Notes under the pieces: model-generated
Told to the model about the DNA's origin: nothing
Databases searched by the model: none
The model's input: only the letters and a program-made list of their open reading frames with translations
In this document: positions 16,646 to 27,973 of the stretch, one piece after another
Layout of the letters: every line of letters starts with the position of its first letter
Position numbering within the stretch: the stretch's first letter is position 1
Program-made: the position numbers and the translations under genes
Source of the DNA: Bradyrhizobium sp. ARR65
GTDB lineage: Bacteria; Pseudomonadota; Alphaproteobacteria; Rhizobiales; Xanthobacteraceae
DNA: 64,000 nucleotides
Assembly: GCF_000472385.1 (NCBI RefSeq)
Contig: NZ_AWZU01000005.1
Location: forward strand, 252 to 64,251
Reading direction: 5' to 3'

Positions 16646-17986
16646 ATGAATAACCCCCAATCCTTTACCCGGCGCCGCTTCATGATGGCGACTGGATCAG
16701 CTTTTGCCATGTTGGGTGCGCGATCCGCATTCGCGCAGCGACTGCAAATCAACCCGGACAATTTCCAGCCCATTCCGATCGCGATCCCGAACTTCGTGCC
16801 GGGCTCGCCGGCGGACGGCCAGGTCGGCGCCGACGTGACCGGCGTCATCACCAACAATCTCAAGCGCAGCGGTCTGTTCGCGCCGATCGACCAGGCGGCC
16901 TTCATCGAGAAGATCACCAACATCGATGTGGCGCCGCAGTTCCAGAACTGGAAGAGCATCAACGCACAGGCGCTTGCCACCGGCCGCGTGACAAGGCAGC
17001 CCGATGGGCGCCTCAAGGCCGAATTCCGTCTTTGGGACGTCGTCTCCGGCCAGCAGCTCGCCGGTCAGCAATATGTCACCGCCCCGGAATATTGGCGGCG
17101 CATCGCGCACATCATCTCCGATCAGATCTATTCGCGGCTGACCGGCGAGAAGGGCTATTTCGACAGCCGCGTCGTCTTCGTCGACGAGAGCGGCCCGTCG
17201 GAGCGGCGCATCAAGAAGCTCGCGATCATGGACCAGGACGGCGCCAATGTGCGCTATCTTACGCGAGGCTCCGATCTCGTGCTGACGCCGCGCTTCTCGC
17301 CGTCGAGCCAGGAAATCACCTATATGGAATTCGGCCAGGGTGATCCGCGGGTCTATCTGTTCAATATCGAAACCGGGCAGCGCGAGATCGTCGGCAATTT
17401 CCCGGGCATGTCGTTCTCGCCGCGCTTCTCGCCGGATGGCCAGCGCATCATCATGAGCCTGCAGCAGGGTGGCAATTCCAATCTGTTCGTGATGGATCTG
17501 CGCTCGAAGGCGACCACGCGGCTCACCGACACGCCCGCGATCGACACCTCGCCGTGCTATTCGCCCGACGGCAGCCAGATCTGCTTTGAGTCCGATCGCG
17601 GCGGCAAGCCGCAGATCTATGTGATGCCGGCGCAGGGCGGGGCGGCACAGCGCATCTCCTTCGCCAAGGACGACGTCAACGCCAGCTACTCCACGCCCGT
17701 ATGGTCGCCGCGCGGCGACTATATTGCGTTCACGCGGCAGGGCGGCGGACAGTTCTCGATCGGCATCATCAAGCCTGATGGCACCGGCGAGCGCCTGCTT
17801 ACCTCCGGCTTCCACAATGAGGGGCCGACCTTCGCGCCGAACGGGCGGGTGTTGATGTTCTTCCGCGATCCCGGCGGCAACAGCGGGCCGTCGCTGTACA
17901 CGATCGACATTTCCGGACGCAATGAGCTGAAGGTGCCGACGCCGGGTTACGCCTCCGATCCGGCCTGGTCGCCGCTGCTTTCGTGA
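16646..17986 (+). CDS. tolB: TolB, periplasmic beta-propeller of the Tol-Pal system
   Basis: A 446-residue periplasmic protein that binds Pal and TolA. The N-terminal alpha/beta domain (about 35-165) is followed by six WD40-like PD40 blades, visible as repeated FSPDG/YSPDG motifs ([59 protein letters not shown]). The signal peptide has three arginines (TRRRFMM, residues 8-14), a hydrophobic core and an AFA-Q cleavage site near 30, resembling a Tat signal. ATG 16646 is chosen so that this signal is intact; GTG 16616 would overlap the tolA stop. Confidence 0.94.
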   Translation: MNNPQSFTRRRFMMATGSAFAMLGARSAFAQRLQINPDNFQPIPIAIPNFVPGSPADGQVGADVTGVITNNLKRSGLFAPIDQAAFIEKITNIDVAPQFQNWKSINAQALATGRVTRQPDGRLKAEFRLWDVVSGQQLAGQQYVTAPEYWRRIAHIISDQIYSRLTGEKGYFDSRVVFVDESGPSERRIKKLAIMDQDGANVRYLTRGSDLVLTPRFSPSSQEITYMEFGQGDPRVYLFNIETGQREIVGNFPGMSFSPRFSPDGQRIIMSLQQGGNSNLFVMDLRSKATTRLTDTPAIDTSPCYSPDGSQICFESDRGGKPQIYVMPAQGGAAQRISFAKDDVNASYSTPVWSPRGDYIAFTRQGGGQFSIGIIKPDGTGERLLTSGFHNEGPTFAPNGRVLMFFRDPGGNSGPSLYTIDISGRNELKVPTPGYASDPAWSPLLS

Positions 17987-18139
17987 AAGGTGAGGGACAC
18001 GGACTCGGCAAGCTTTGCCTAGCTCGTTGATTTCGTAGGCATATATCGCTTCGGTGAAAGCGGAAACAACCACTCACTAACGATGTTCCCTCAGAAAGGC
18101 TTCATCAGGGAGAAGTAGAACTGCACATTCCGGAACAGG

Positions 18140-20485
18140 ATGTGCGCGTCCCCGATGCAGCTTGCGACCGAAATCAAAGAGGCCGATCAGCAGATGTCGC
18201 GATCCATCCACGCGGCACTGATTGATTCGTTGTTCCAGGATCCCGGCTCGCTGTTTGCCGGCGCGCTTTGCGCTGCCATCGCCGCCTTCATGACTGCGCT
18301 GAAGACCGGCAATCCATGGCTATGGCTCTGCGTGGCTGTTCTCATCGTCGTCGGCGCCGCGCGCGTACTCGACATGCGCCAATACAAGCGTCTCAAGTCG
18401 ACCATTACGCCGGCCGAAACCGCGCGTTGGGAGATGCGCTACCAGGTCGGCGCGATTGTGTACGCGGCCGCGCTCGGCCTGTGGTGTGCGATCGCGATCC
18501 TGGGCAGTGATGACGCCGTCGCCCATATGATCTGCACATCCGTCACGCTCTGCTATTTCGCGGCGGGCGGCGGCCGCACCTACGGCCGCCCCTGGATCTT
18601 CCATGTGCAGATGCTGCTCGCCTGCGGCGCGCTGACGGTGGCTCTGCTGCTGTATGGCAGCCCCTATTATGCCGGCATGGCGGTGCTGAACGTGCTGTTC
18701 TTCTTTGCCCTCAAGCACATCTCGACCCGCCTGCAGGACATCTTCGTGCGTGCACTGGTCGCGCGGGAGCGTGAAGCTGCGCTCGCCGGTCAGTTCGATA
18801 CCGCGCTCAACAACATGCCGCACGGCCTCTGCATGTTCCGGGCGGACGGGCGGCTTGCCGTCATGAACCATCGTTTCAGCGAAATGATGCAGCTCTCGGA
18901 CGACCTGGTGCGTGGCGGCGCGACCGCTACCGACATCGTCCAGGCCTGCGTCCACACCGGATCGATTTCGGCGGCGAGCGGCAATGTCATTCTGGCGGAG
19001 ATCGAAAATTCGCAGGCGCATGGCATCGTCACCGCCGACCCGGACATCCTGCGCGGCCGTTCGCTGTCATGGACGTTCCAGCCGATGTCCGGCGGCGGCG
19101 CGGTGGTGCTGGTCGAGGACATCACCGAGCGACGCAATGCCGAGGCCCGGATCAGCCATCTGGCGCGCTATGACGAGCTGACGGGATTGCCCAACCGCGT
19201 CAGTTTCCGCGACGAGATCGAACGGCTGCTGAAGACACCGCATGAGCCCGGCAAGGTTTCGGCGCTGCTGTTCGTGGATCTGGACCAGTTCAAGCAGGTC
19301 AACGATACGCTCGGTCACCCCTGCGGTGACCAGCTCTTGTGCGCGGTCGCCGACCGTCTGCGTGCAATGCTCCGCCCGGAGGATTTCGTCGCGCGTTTCG
19401 GCGGGGACGAATTCGTGGTGTTCCAGCAGAATATCGCGTCCGCCGAGGACGCCGCAGCGCTGGCGCGGCGCATCGTCGATCATTTGAGCGAACGTTACAA
19501 GATCGACAATCATCTCGTCGAGATCGGCGCGAGCGTCGGCATTGCCTTGACCGCCGCGGAAGTCAGCGCCGATACCCTGTTGAAGAACGCCGACATGGCG
19601 CTCTATCGCGCCAAAGCCGACGGCCGCGGTACCTATTGCTTCTTTCACGACGAGATGGCGCAAACCGTCGAGGCGCGCCGCATTCTCGAACTCGACCTGC
19701 GCAAGGCACTGGTCAATGAAGAATTCGAGCTGTTCTTCCAGCCCCTGGTCAATCTCAAATCCGGCAAGATCGCCGTCTGCGAGGCGCTGCTGCGCTGGAA
19801 TCACCCGGTGCGCGGCACCGTGTCGCCAGTCGATATCGTCCCGGTTGCGGAGGACATGGGCCTGATCGTCGATCTCGGCCGCTGGATCCTGCGCAAGGCT
19901 TGCATGGAATGCATGAAGTGGCCGGAAAACGTCAGCGTTGCCGTCAATTTTTCCCCGCAACAATTCCACCAGCGCGACGTGCTGAACGAGATCCGTTACG
20001 CGCTGGAGGTGTCGGGCCTGCCGGCGGAGCGCCTCGAGATCGAGATCACCGAATCCTCCCTGCTGCGCAACACGCAGCTCACCCACGATGTGCTGTCGCA
20101 GCTACGCAATATCGGGGTCCGAATCTCCCTGGATGATTTCGGCACCGGCTATTCGAGCCTTAGCTATCTGCACAACTTCCCGCTGCAGAAGGTGAAGATC
20201 GACCGCTCGTTCCTCGAGGGTATAGATGCCGATCGCCCGCTGACGCTGCTCCGCGGCGTGGCGCGGCTGTCGGCCGATCTCGGCATGCAGGTGGTGGTCG
20301 AAGGCATCGAGACCAACGAGCAGCTCGAGCTGATCAGTGCCGACGGCAGCGTCACCGAGGCGCAAGGCTATTTGTTCAGCCGTCCCGTACCCGCAGTGCG
20401 GATCCGCCAATTATTGAAGGCCTCGTATGGCCGCCCGGCTGCGGAAGCGGAGCTGCACGTCGTGCCCTCGCGCTCGATCGCCTAA
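18140..20485 (+). CDS. Membrane-anchored GGDEF-EAL bifunctional cyclic-di-GMP enzyme
   Basis: A 781-residue signalling protein. About five hydrophobic segments occupy residues 30-205 (LFAGALCAAIAAFMTAL, WLWLCVAVLIVVGAARVL, MLLACGALTVALLLYG, MAVLNVLFFFALKHI). A PAS-like domain follows (FDTALNNMPHGLCMFRADGR). The GGDEF motif is intact at 421-425 with an RPED inhibitory site five residues upstream, so a feedback-controlled diguanylate cyclase is plausible. The EAL domain has EALLRW at 548-553, NFSPQQF, ITESSLL, DDFGTGYSSLSYL and VEGIET, the usual metal and catalytic positions, so phosphodiesterase activity is also plausible. ATG 18140 is used; ATG 18155 is possible. It lies between tolB and pal. 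Confidence 0.94.
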   Translation: MCASPMQLATEIKEADQQMSRSIHAALIDSLFQDPGSLFAGALCAAIAAFMTALKTGNPWLWLCVAVLIVVGAARVLDMRQYKRLKSTITPAETARWEMRYQVGAIVYAAALGLWCAIAILGSDDAVAHMICTSVTLCYFAAGGGRTYGRPWIFHVQMLLACGALTVALLLYGSPYYAGMAVLNVLFFFALKHISTRLQDIFVRALVAREREAALAGQFDTALNNMPHGLCMFRADGRLAVMNHRFSEMMQLSDDLVRGGATATDIVQACVHTGSISAASGNVILAEIENSQAHGIVTADPDILRGRSLSWTFQPMSGGGAVVLVEDITERRNAEARISHLARYDELTGLPNRVSFRDEIERLLKTPHEPGKVSALLFVDLDQFKQVNDTLGHPCGDQLLCAVADRLRAMLRPEDFVARFGGDEFVVFQQNIASAEDAAALARRIVDHLSERYKIDNHLVEIGASVGIALTAAEVSADTLLKNADMALYRAKADGRGTYCFFHDEMAQTVEARRILELDLRKALVNEEFELFFQPLVNLKSGKIAVCEALLRWNHPVRGTVSPVDIVPVAEDMGLIVDLGRWILRKACMECMKWPENVSVAVNFSPQQFHQRDVLNEIRYALEVSGLPAERLEIEITESSLLRNTQLTHDVLSQLRNIGVRISLDDFGTGYSSLSYLHNFPLQKVKIDRSFLEGIDADRPLTLLRGVARLSADLGMQVVVEGIETNEQLELISADGSVTEAQGYLFSRPVPAVRIRQLLKASYGRPAAEAELHVVPSRSIA

Positions 20486-20570
20486 AGCCTCACGGGCATC
20501 TGCGGCCAGGTGGCGGCAATTCATCGCGGGCCGACATTAACCCTAATAGCTCGACTGCTTTGCGTCTTAG

Positions 20571-20585
20571 TTAAGGAGCTGTTAA
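20571..20585. promoter_or_regulatory. Full CtrA box upstream of the FeeM-like gene
   Basis: TTAA-GGAGCTG-TTAA matches the alphaproteobacterial CtrA recognition sequence TTAA-N7-TTAA exactly. It lies 55 bases before the ATG of the FeeM-like gene. A half-site TTAACC lies 34 bases further upstream. This suggests cell-cycle regulation. Confidence 0.65.
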
Positions 20586-20639
20586 CGTTCGAAGGCTCGC
20601 CTGCTGGTTGTTGTTGCGTTTGCGTATCTGGAGTGCCCC

Positions 20640-21404
20640 ATGAGGTCTGCGGCCAAAGCCGTCGCCGTGATTCCCGAACGCAGTTCATTTCCTCTCGAGA
20701 ACATCGACTACCGGCTCGCCGAAACTCCCGAAGAAAAGGATCAGATCTATCGTCTGCGCTATCGCGCCTATTTGCGCGAGGGAGCAATCCTGCCCTCGGA
20801 AACGGGGCGGGTCGTCGACCGGTATGACGACCTGCCAAACACCTATGTTTTCGGGGTGTACATTCATGGCGAACTCTACAGCTCGATTCGGGTCAGCGTT
20901 CTGACGCCTGAGTGGCGCGAATCCCCCTCAGCCGCCATGTTCTCGGACCTGCTGCAACCGGAGTTGGAGCGCGGGAAAATCCTCATCGATCCAACGCGCT
21001 TCGTGGCGGACCCCGAGAAGGCCAAACGGTTTCCCGAACTGCCCTACGTCACTGTTCGCCTCGGTTACGTAGCTTGTGGTCACTTCAACGCCGATATCGG
21101 GCTCGCCAATGTCCGTCCGGAGCACCGCGCCTTCTACCGCAGGGTCTTTTTGCAGGAGCCGTGGGGCGAGCCGAGATTGCATCCGGGCCTGATTAAGCCC
21201 GTCGGGCTGATGGCGGCCCATTATCCCAGCATCCGGGAAAAGGTGTTCCAGCGGTTCCCCTTCATGCGCTCAAGCGCCTTCGAGCGACGAAAATTGTTCG
21301 AACGTCGCAATGACGCATTTTCGGTCGCGCAGATGCCCACGCACGGGACGGAGCGCGCCCCGATCGCGGCACAGCACTCAAATTCGATCGTCAGTCCCGC
21401 ATAA
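20640..21404 (+). CDS. FeeM-like N-acyl amino acid synthase (GNAT/autoinducer-synthase fold)
   Basis: A 254-residue acyltransferase resembling the N-acyl amino acid synthase FeeM and LuxI-type autoinducer synthases. Seen: LAETPEEKDQIYRLRYRAYL (the family's N-terminal acyl-carrier site), DLPNTYVFGVYIHGELYSSI, SIRVSVLTPEW, ILIDPTRFVADP, and a late FYRRVFLQEPWGEPRLHPGL helix. The family joins an acyl chain from acyl-ACP to an amino acid; the acceptor cannot be told from sequence. ATG 20640 has GGAG six bases ahead. It stands between the GGDEF-EAL gene and pal and is preceded by a CtrA box. Confidence 0.82.
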   Translation: MRSAAKAVAVIPERSSFPLENIDYRLAETPEEKDQIYRLRYRAYLREGAILPSETGRVVDRYDDLPNTYVFGVYIHGELYSSIRVSVLTPEWRESPSAAMFSDLLQPELERGKILIDPTRFVADPEKAKRFPELPYVTVRLGYVACGHFNADIGLANVRPEHRAFYRRVFLQEPWGEPRLHPGLIKPVGLMAAHYPSIREKVFQRFPFMRSSAFERRKLFERRNDAFSVAQMPTHGTERAPIAAQHSNSIVSPA

Positions 21405-21651
21405 AGCGCCGGCTGCCCCATTCAGGTAGATGAAGGCCCGCCTAAAATCCGGGTGGGTAAAAGGCCGCCGATCCGCTTGCCTTCACCCTCGCGCCACATT
21501 TACAAATCATTAACCATCACGGTTGCTTTTCGCCGTCTGGGGGCATTTGAGTGGGGTTGGCAACATCCCATCAAGGTTGACGGAACGTTCGCTTAACCAA
21601 GCCTCTGTAGATCGGATAGCAGTTGAGATGCGTGAGCGTGGAGGCTCCCGA

Positions 21652-22140
21652 ATGAAACACCCTATGCGTATCCTCCAGGGACTGAAATTGGCCGCAGTGC
21701 TCGCGGTGGCCCTGTCGATGGGCGCTTGTGCCAACAAGAACCTTGGTGCTGACGCGATGGCGAGCGCCGCGGCCCCGGGCAGCCAGCAGGATTTCGTGGT
21801 TAATGTCGGCGATCGCGTGTTTTTCGAGAGCGATCAGAGCGATTTGAGCCCGCAAGCGATCGTTACCCTGGAAAAGCAGGCGCAGTGGCTGCAGACCTAT
21901 CCGCGCTATACCTTCACGATCGAAGGTCATGCGGATGAACGCGGCACGCGCGAATATAACATCGCGCTCGGCGCGCGCCGCGCGCAGTCCGTACGCAACT
22001 TCCTGGTTTCGCGCGGAATCGACGCCAGCCGGATGCGGACGATCTCCTACGGCAAGGAGCGCCCGGTTGCAGTCTGCAATGATATATCCTGTTGGTCGCA
22101 GAACCGCCGCGCAGTGACGGTCCTGAACGCCAGTTCTTGA
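21652..22140 (+). CDS. pal: Pal, peptidoglycan-associated outer-membrane lipoprotein
   Basis: A 162-residue lipoprotein with a signal peptide (ILQGLKLAAVLAVALSMGAC), acylated at Cys26, and an OmpA-type peptidoglycan-binding domain: VNVGDRVFFESDQSDLSPQA, TIEGHADERGTREYNIALGA with the diaminopimelate-binding Asp/Arg, and RRAQSVRNFLVSRGI. It anchors the outer membrane to the cell wall and binds TolA/TolB. ATG 21652 is preceded by GGAGG; the frame is open upstream to 21523. TTAACCAT and TTAACCAA elements about 60-140 bases upstream resemble CtrA half-sites. Confidence 0.95.
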   Translation: MKHPMRILQGLKLAAVLAVALSMGACANKNLGADAMASAAAPGSQQDFVVNVGDRVFFESDQSDLSPQAIVTLEKQAQWLQTYPRYTFTIEGHADERGTREYNIALGARRAQSVRNFLVSRGIDASRMRTISYGKERPVAVCNDISCWSQNRRAVTVLNASS

Positions 22141-22167
22141 TTGTCAGGCAGTTGACCGAAAATGCCA

Positions 22168-22199
22168 AAAACCGGCGCCCGCAGCGCCGGTTTTGTTTT
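22168..22199 (+). terminator. Rho-independent terminator after pal
   Basis: AAAACCGGCGC (22168-22178), loop CCGCA and GCGCCGGTTTT (22184-22194) form an 11-base perfect stem followed by GTTTT. It lies 28 bases past the pal stop, so cpoB probably has its own promoter or depends on readthrough. Confidence 0.88.
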
Positions 22200-22304
22200 C
22201 GCGCAAGGCCGTGCGAACCCATTTGAATCAGTCACATTTTTGGCGTACTCCGTCGGCCTAGGTGCGGTCGTTTCCGCTTCCGCCGATTTCGTCGTCAGGG
22301 CCAC

Positions 22305-23321
22305 ATGCGATCCAGATTTCACAAGTTGAGCTGCGCAGCGGCGCTGGCCGCGCTGGCCGCGCTGTCATCCCAGGCATTGGCTCAGTCGGATGATGGAGAT
22401 CCGGAACTCCGTATCCAGCGGCTTGAGGAACAGTTGCGGCAACTCACGGGCCAGAACGAGGAACTGCAGTACCGCAACCGACAGTTGGAACAGCAGCTCC
22501 GCCAGTTGCAGGGGGGCGTGCCGGCTGCACCCGGCCAGTCGGGCGTCGCCGCGGCGTCTCCGACGCAGCCTCCGCCCGGATACGGTCAACCGCAGGCCCA
22601 GCCGGGCTATTCGCTGCCGCAGGTCCAGCCCGGTTACGCCCAGTCGCAAATTCCGGCCCCCGCGCCGATCATGCAGGAATCTTCGGCACCGATTGGCGGC
22701 GCGCCTCGCCGCGGCGATGCCTTCGACCCAAGCCAGAATCCCAATGCGCCAGGCGCGCCACGGGCACTCGGCGGCGGCCAGCTTCCGATCCAGGCGGGTG
22801 CGTCGGTCGGCTCGCCCGGCGGCCGCGCACCCGGCGAGCCGCTCGATCTAGGTGCAACGCGCTATCAACAGGGCAACGTGGCCGCAGCGCCTCCCGTGGG
22901 CCCGAGCGGCACGGGGCTTGCGACGGCGCCGCCATCGAACTCGCCGCGCGACGAATACGACCTCGGTATCGGCTATATGCAGCGCAGGGATTATGCGCTC
23001 GCTGAGCAGACCATGCGCAACTTCGCGCAGAGGTTCCCCACTGATCCGCTGGTCGGGGATTCGCAATATTGGCTGGGCGAAAGCTACTTTCAGCGCCAGC
23101 AATACCGCGACGCGGCGGAAGCGTTTCTCGCAGTGACCACCAAATACGAAAAGTCGTCGAAAGCCCCGGATGCGCTGTTGCGGCTCGGGCAGTCGCTGGC
23201 CGCATTGAAGGAGAAGGAGGCGGCTTGCGCCGCTTTCGGCGAAGTGATGCGGAAATATCCGCGCGCTTCCACGGGGGTCAAAGCAGCCGTCGATCGCGAG
23301 CAGAAAAAGGAAAAATGCTGA
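22305..23321 (+). CDS. cpoB: CpoB/YbgF, Tol-Pal associated periplasmic TPR protein
   Basis: A 338-residue periplasmic protein that links Tol activity with septal cell-wall synthesis. Signal peptide 1-26 (AALAALAALSSQALAQ), trimerising coiled coil about 33-70 (RIQRLEEQLRQLTGQNEELQ), a long Pro/Gln/Gly-rich linker (about 72-215) and three C-terminal TPRs (DEYDLGIGYMQRRDYALAEQ, then GDSQYWLGESYFQRQQYRDA, then KAPDALLRLGQSLAALKEKE). The low-complexity linker is longer than in gammaproteobacterial CpoB. ATG 22305 follows an upstream GGGCCAC with a weak ribosome site. Confidence 0.93.
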   Translation: MRSRFHKLSCAAALAALAALSSQALAQSDDGDPELRIQRLEEQLRQLTGQNEELQYRNRQLEQQLRQLQGGVPAAPGQSGVAAASPTQPPPGYGQPQAQPGYSLPQVQPGYAQSQIPAPAPIMQESSAPIGGAPRRGDAFDPSQNPNAPGAPRALGGGQLPIQAGASVGSPGGRAPGEPLDLGATRYQQGNVAAAPPVGPSGTGLATAPPSNSPRDEYDLGIGYMQRRDYALAEQTMRNFAQRFPTDPLVGDSQYWLGESYFQRQQYRDAAEAFLAVTTKYEKSSKAPDALLRLGQSLAALKEKEAACAAFGEVMRKYPRASTGVKAAVDREQKKEKC

Positions 23322-23562
23322 CGCGCTGCTTTGCGATCTTGCCGGCACGTGCCTGCCTCGCTCGCCTTTTCACTGTACAGGCGCAACCAAGAGAACAGCG
23401 TTGACGCAATTGCCGGCCGGCCATCTTTCGTGAGGTCTCGAGGGCGTTCGCCCGCCGGTTCCGCGGGGTTGCCCTGCGGCGCATCTTGAGATTCGGCATC
23501 AGCTTGCGGTTCTTGATACAACCGTCGCAACACAAGCGAACATTTCCGAGCCTGGCGACGTC

Positions 23563-24630
23563 ATGGCAGAGGACGACAACTCCCCGATCTCGGCGCAGGA
23601 TGCCAAGCGCCTGTTTGCCGACTGGAAGACCGCGCCGGCGCTCGTGCTGGCCGTCTCCGGCGGGCCAGATTCGGTCGCGCTGATGTGGCTGATGGCGCGC
23701 TGGCGCCGCTCTCTGTCACGCGGACCGCGCCTGATCGCCGTCACCGTGGATCACGGCCTGCGGCCCGAGGCGGCGCGCGAAGCGCGCGAGGTAAAGCGCC
23801 TCGCGCGTGAACTTGATCTGCCGCACCGGACGCTGCGCTGGAGCGGTGAGAAGCCGAACACCGGCGTGCCGGCCGCCGCGCGCGAAGCGCGCTATCGTCT
23901 GTTGGCGCAAGCAGCCAAGGCCGTCGGGGCGAGCCACGTTGTCACCGCGCATACCCGCGACGACCAGGCCGAAACGGTGTTGATGCGGTTGTTGCGCGGC
24001 AGCGGCATCACCGGTCTTGCTGCGATGGCGCGCGTCACCGAGCGCAACGGCATTGAGCTGGCGCGCCCACTGCTCGATGTCGCGAAGTCGCGGCTGATTG
24101 CAACCCTGGACAAAGCGAAAATCGCCTATGTCGACGATCCCACCAACCGTGACATGGCGTTCACGCGGCCGCGGCTGCGTGCGCTCTTGCCGGCGCTTGC
24201 CGCCGAGGGCGGCGATGCGCGTTCCCTGGCGCGGCTGGCCATACGGCTGTCCCGGGCCAATGCCGCCGTCGAGGTGCTGGCCGATGGCGCCGAACGCTAT
24301 CTCGCCTTGAAGGGGCAGGGCGCATTGCAGGCTGCCCGCAACGGTGTCGTGTTCGATGCGCAAGCCTTTGCGGGCCTGCCCGAGGAGATCCGGCTGCGGC
24401 TTCTCATGCGCGCCATCAATCGCTTCGGGCATGAGGGGCCGGCTGAACTCGGTAAGCTCGAGACCTTGATGGCGCAGCTTGACCGTAAGCTTACGGAGAA
24501 GCCAGCGAAGGCGGGGCGCGGGGCGGGCGGGATGCACCTCAAGCAAACCCTTGCTGGTGCGCTGGTAAGTCTCAAGGCGGGCCAGATCCGCATCGAGCCG
24601 GCGCCGGCCCGGCGCCGGCGGGCGGGCTGA
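23563..24630 (+). CDS. tilS: tRNA(Ile)-lysidine synthase TilS
   Basis: A 355-residue enzyme that uses ATP and lysine to change C34 of tRNA-Ile(CAU) to lysidine, allowing AUA decoding. The PP-loop SGGPDS is at residues 32-37, followed by AVTVDHGLRPEA, HVVTAHTRDDQAETVLMRLL and YVDDPTNRDMAFTRPRLR, all diagnostic of TilS. The C-terminal 120 residues (helical, then MHLKQTLAGALVSLKAGQIR) are shorter than the E. coli tRNA-binding domain, as in many alphaproteobacteria. It precedes ftsH, a common arrangement. Confidence 0.94.
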   Translation: MAEDDNSPISAQDAKRLFADWKTAPALVLAVSGGPDSVALMWLMARWRRSLSRGPRLIAVTVDHGLRPEAAREAREVKRLARELDLPHRTLRWSGEKPNTGVPAAAREARYRLLAQAAKAVGASHVVTAHTRDDQAETVLMRLLRGSGITGLAAMARVTERNGIELARPLLDVAKSRLIATLDKAKIAYVDDPTNRDMAFTRPRLRALLPALAAEGGDARSLARLAIRLSRANAAVEVLADGAERYLALKGQGALQAARNGVVFDAQAFAGLPEEIRLRLLMRAINRFGHEGPAELGKLETLMAQLDRKLTEKPAKAGRGAGGMHLKQTLAGALVSLKAGQIRIEPAPARRRRAG

Positions 24631-24816
24631 GGCGGCCCGGCAACAAGGTCCTTCAAAGAGCCTTGGCAAAGGGGCACGGCAAATGGCAAACGAGGTATCT
24701 CGGGTGCCGCTTTAATTCCGCTGCCAGGTCTTAACCACCTCGCAAAACGCGGTGCTGGACGCCATTTTTTGAACCGGAATCGCGTTAGGATGCGCTAAAT
24801 AGTCCTGCGTGGTTCC

Positions 24817-24846
24817 CTTGGCAGCAAGACGAGTGGTACCTAAATT
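24817..24846 (+). promoter_or_regulatory. Candidate RpoH-type promoter for ftsH
   Basis: CTTG at 24817-24820, an 18-base spacer and CCTAAATT at 24839-24846 resemble the alphaproteobacterial sigma-32 pattern CTTG-N17/18-CYTATNT. It sits about 95 bases before ftsH in the 311-base tilS-ftsH gap, where nothing else was recognised. ftsH is heat-inducible in other proteobacteria. Confidence 0.4.
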
Positions 24847-24941
24847 GTGATACGGTCGACCGGGGGATTCCCTCGTGGCTTCCCAGGGATAGGTCCAAAG
24901 GACATGAAGGCCGCGATCCGCGCGACCACGAAGGAAGATCA

Positions 24942-26864
<1,923 letters not shown>

Positions 26865-26876
26865 ACCCGTCTCGAT

Positions 26877-27290
26877 ATGGCCGGTTATTCCGGCAAACCG
26901 CTCACGCAGAAGCTCGGCATCAAGCCGGGCTTTTGCATTTTTGTGAGCGGCGCACCCGCAGCCTATGAGGATATTGTTGGCCCGCTGCCCGCCGGCGTGC
27001 GGTTGGCCGCGCAGCTCAAGGCGCCGCTCGACATGGTCCATGTTTTTGCGACCGACGCGGCAGGGCTGGCCAAGATGCTGCCTGTCTGCCGCGATGCGAT
27101 TCTGTCGGACGGAATGGTCTGGGTCTCGTGGCCGAAGAAGACGTCGGGACTCGCGACCGATCTCAGCGATATCGTGGTCCGCGGCACCGCGTTGCCATTC
27201 GGTCTGGTTGACGTAAAGGTCTGCGCGATCGACGCGACCTGGTCAGGGCTGAAGTTCATGACTCCGAAGCACCGACGCGGCTCGGTCTGA
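26877..27290 (+). CDS. DUF3052 family protein
   Basis: A 137-residue conserved soluble protein: GKPLTQKLGIKPGFCIFVSG, then LAAQLKAPLDMVHVFATD, LPVCRDAILSDGMVWVSWPK and VCAIDATWSGLKFM. This is the DUF3052 pattern; function unknown. It starts 12 bases after ftsH and is likely co-transcribed with it. Confidence 0.85.
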   Translation: MAGYSGKPLTQKLGIKPGFCIFVSGAPAAYEDIVGPLPAGVRLAAQLKAPLDMVHVFATDAAGLAKMLPVCRDAILSDGMVWVSWPKKTSGLATDLSDIVVRGTALPFGLVDVKVCAIDATWSGLKFMTPKHRRGSV

Positions 27291-27374
27291 AGCGCTGGCG
27301 CTCCTACCGAGCCCCCCTGTCGTCGCCGGCTCCAATCGATGTATGCTCGCAAGGCGAATCAGGAGAGTTCCAGG

Positions 27375-27674
27375 ATGGTTGCCGATAGCGACAGCAAAAT
27401 CGCCTGGCACCGGGTCCAGCTCAGGAAGAATCGTGAAGCTGTGAAGGACTTGGAAAGGGCCAGGTTTACGACCGGAGACATGGGCACAAACGCCGCCGGC
27501 TCCACGCAAGCGAGGATCGCCGAGCTCACGCAGAAGATTGCGGAGTCCGAGCGATGCATCGCCGAATACGAACGGCGGACCAGGCGTCCTCTCGGCACTG
27601 ATCTACGCAGCCTCGCAAGCGTAAGCTGGAGCAATTGGAATGCCGCCCAACCCCGCAAGACCGTGCTACGTTAG
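27375..27674 (+). CDS. Hypothetical coiled-coil protein
   Basis: A 99-residue polar helical protein: MVADSDSKIAWHRVQLRKNR, a linker (TGDMGTNAAGST), then QARIAELTQKIAESERCIAE and YERRTRR. Two charged helices with heptad spacing suggest a hairpin coiled coil. No family with known function. ATG 27375 is preceded by GGAGAGTTCCAG; the open frame to 27339 is not needed. Confidence 0.62.
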   Translation: MVADSDSKIAWHRVQLRKNREAVKDLERARFTTGDMGTNAAGSTQARIAELTQKIAESERCIAEYERRTRRPLGTDLRSLASVSWSNWNAAQPRKTVLR

Positions 27675-27716
27675 ACTAGCGCAGTCGCCGGAGATGAGCG
27701 AGCACCTTCAACCAAG

Positions 27717-27885
27717 CCCGTCATTGCGAGGAGCGAAAGCGGCGACCTGCCGTCGCTCGCTGCGCGAGCTATCGCGAGGCGTGAAGTCCCGCCGAAGCGC
27801 CTTTGCGCGTAGGCCGAAGCAATCCACACTGCATCCGCGGAGAAAGTCTGGATTGCTTCGCTTGCGCTCATAATGACGCCCGGCG
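27717..27885. repeat. Dispersed repeat (CATTGCGAG / CTCCGCGGATGCAG type), copy 2
   Basis: It contains GTCATTGCGAGGAGCGAAAG at the left and GCTTGCGCTCATAATGACG at the right, so the ends are inverted. The block at 27819-27846 is the reverse complement of 10996-11023 with one mismatch. It occupies the gap between two converging genes. Confidence 0.7.
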
Positions 27886-27973
27886 GGTTGGACGCGTCCT
27901 CTCAATTCGCTCAGCTCAGGACTGCTTTCGTCTCCCCGGCGGAGTGCCATCGCTGGCGCGACCGAACGTCCGC

